From assembly GCF_004216895.1 (NCBI RefSeq), contig NZ_SGXE01000007.1, positions 62,001 to 126,000 on the forward strand: a stretch of 64,000 bases of DNA. Reading direction: 5' to 3'. The notes below the pieces were generated by a model. That model did not search any database, was not told the origin of the DNA, and saw only the letters and a list, made by a program, of their open reading frames with translations. Shown in pieces: positions 63,594 to 64,000 of the stretch; the stretch's first letter is position 1, and the number at the start of each line of letters is the position of its first letter. The DNA is from Aquimarina brevivitae (lineage in GTDB: Bacteria; Bacteroidota; Bacteroidia; Flavobacteriales; Flavobacteriaceae). Made by a program: the position numbers and the translations under genes.

Positions 63594-64000
63594 TTAATGA
63601 TGGATGTCAATTCCATCTACTCTAGTTGAAAAATGATCCCTACTCACATCTCCATTAGGTTTGGTAATGGTGCAACGTACTCTAAAAGTGTTAGTTCGAT
63701 GTGGTGCCAAATAACTTGTCATTTTAAACCTAACCGTAGTGTTACTACTGCTCGAATTTGGTAAACGCCCCCACGAAGAAGAATTTGGATACTTATATTC
63801 CCACTTGTAATTATAGCTTGAGTTTATGACATTTGTCGTATAGGTAACATAGCTAAATACATCTGCATAGTTTGTTCCAGAAATAGTATGCTCAAAATCA
63901 TTTATAAAGGGTCCTACATATACTTTTTGTAAAGCTATTTTATCATAATAAGAAAACTGACCGTTGTCGTGAGCAATAGCAGGAGCCATTACTGATAAGG
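63594..64000 (-). CDS. Secreted beta-rich protein (5-prime end beyond window)
   Basis: The frame is open from the right edge of the window, so the first Met inside it (63989) is probably internal. The residues seen, LSVMAPAIA then HDNGQFS, look like the end of a signal peptide with an AxA cut. The mature part is beta-rich with paired aromatic strands (YADVFSYVTYTTNV, YKWEYKYPNSSSWG) and a C-terminal strand FRVRCTITKPNGDVSRDHF. It resembles an Ig-like or lectin-like small secreted domain, but no family is recognised. At least 135 residues are present. Confidence 0.5.
   Translation of the reverse strand, partial: LSVMAPAIAHDNGQFSYYDKIALQKVYVGPFINDFEHTISGTNYADVFSYVTYTTNVINSSYNYKWEYKYPNSSSWGRLPNSSSSNTTVRFKMTSYLAPHRTNTFRVRCTITKPNGDVSRDHFSTRVDGIDIHH

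Overview
The window looks like a chromosomal segment of a low-GC marine-type member of the Flavobacteriia (Bacteroidota). Supporting signs are a gliding-motility ABC transporter gene (gldF/gldG) next to dnaN, a giant adhesin with a type-B type IX secretion (T9SS) C-terminus paired with a PorP/SprF-like protein, other T9SS cargo, a GLPGLI protein, a TonB-dependent receptor, a DUF4159-MoxR-DUF58-BatA operon, and -7 boxes of the Bacteroidota type TAnnTTTG. The genus cannot be named from the sequence alone.

Layout. 1-3.7 kb: divergent phoH (partial) and a SAM-hydrolase-family gene, a probable dispersed intergenic repeat, a DUF4349 lipoprotein and a WD40-like/TolB-like lipoprotein. 3.7-12.6 kb: an A+T-rich accessory block of small genes of mostly unknown function, all on the minus strand, many membrane-bound or secreted. 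Four near-identical 27-bp hairpins, plus a decayed fifth, lie at gene 3' ends in this block. It also holds an orphan NqrC-like FMN-binding protein, a 74-bp duplicated gene fragment, and an AbiJ-like abortive-infection gene interrupted by one in-frame TAG. 12.8-21.8 kb: conserved flavobacterial genes, including a CIA30 protein, a fused gldF-gldG, dnaN, a threonine dehydratase-like enzyme and a peroxiredoxin-like protein. 21.8-34.2 kb: a 1244-residue lipoprotein/outer-membrane protein with a decayed phosphoesterase domain, then a nitrogen-assimilation island in which gltBD diverges from glnB-amtB. 34.3-38.1 kb: a TlpA-like thioredoxin and a T9SS-exported trypsin-like protease. 38.4 kb: mnmE. 39.9-52.2 kb: cell-surface genes (SprF-like protein plus adhesin, beta-barrel protein plus GLPGLI, T9SS SGNH-like protein, TonB receptor). 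52.3-63.1 kb: the six-gene DUF4159-MoxR-DUF58-BatA-DUF4175-like-membrane protein operon, preceded by a tldD-pmbA protease pair. The window ends in a partial secreted protein gene.

How the parts fit together. GlnB (PII) and AmtB are the usual ammonium sensor and channel pair, and GltBD is the GOGAT step that consumes the assimilated nitrogen. GldFG, the SprF-like protein, the adhesin and the T9SS cargo belong to gliding and surface secretion. The MoxR operon has the usual AAA+/vWA membrane-complex arrangement. The block most likely to hold something undescribed is the hairpin-punctuated run of one-direction cassette-like genes at about 4-12.6 kb.
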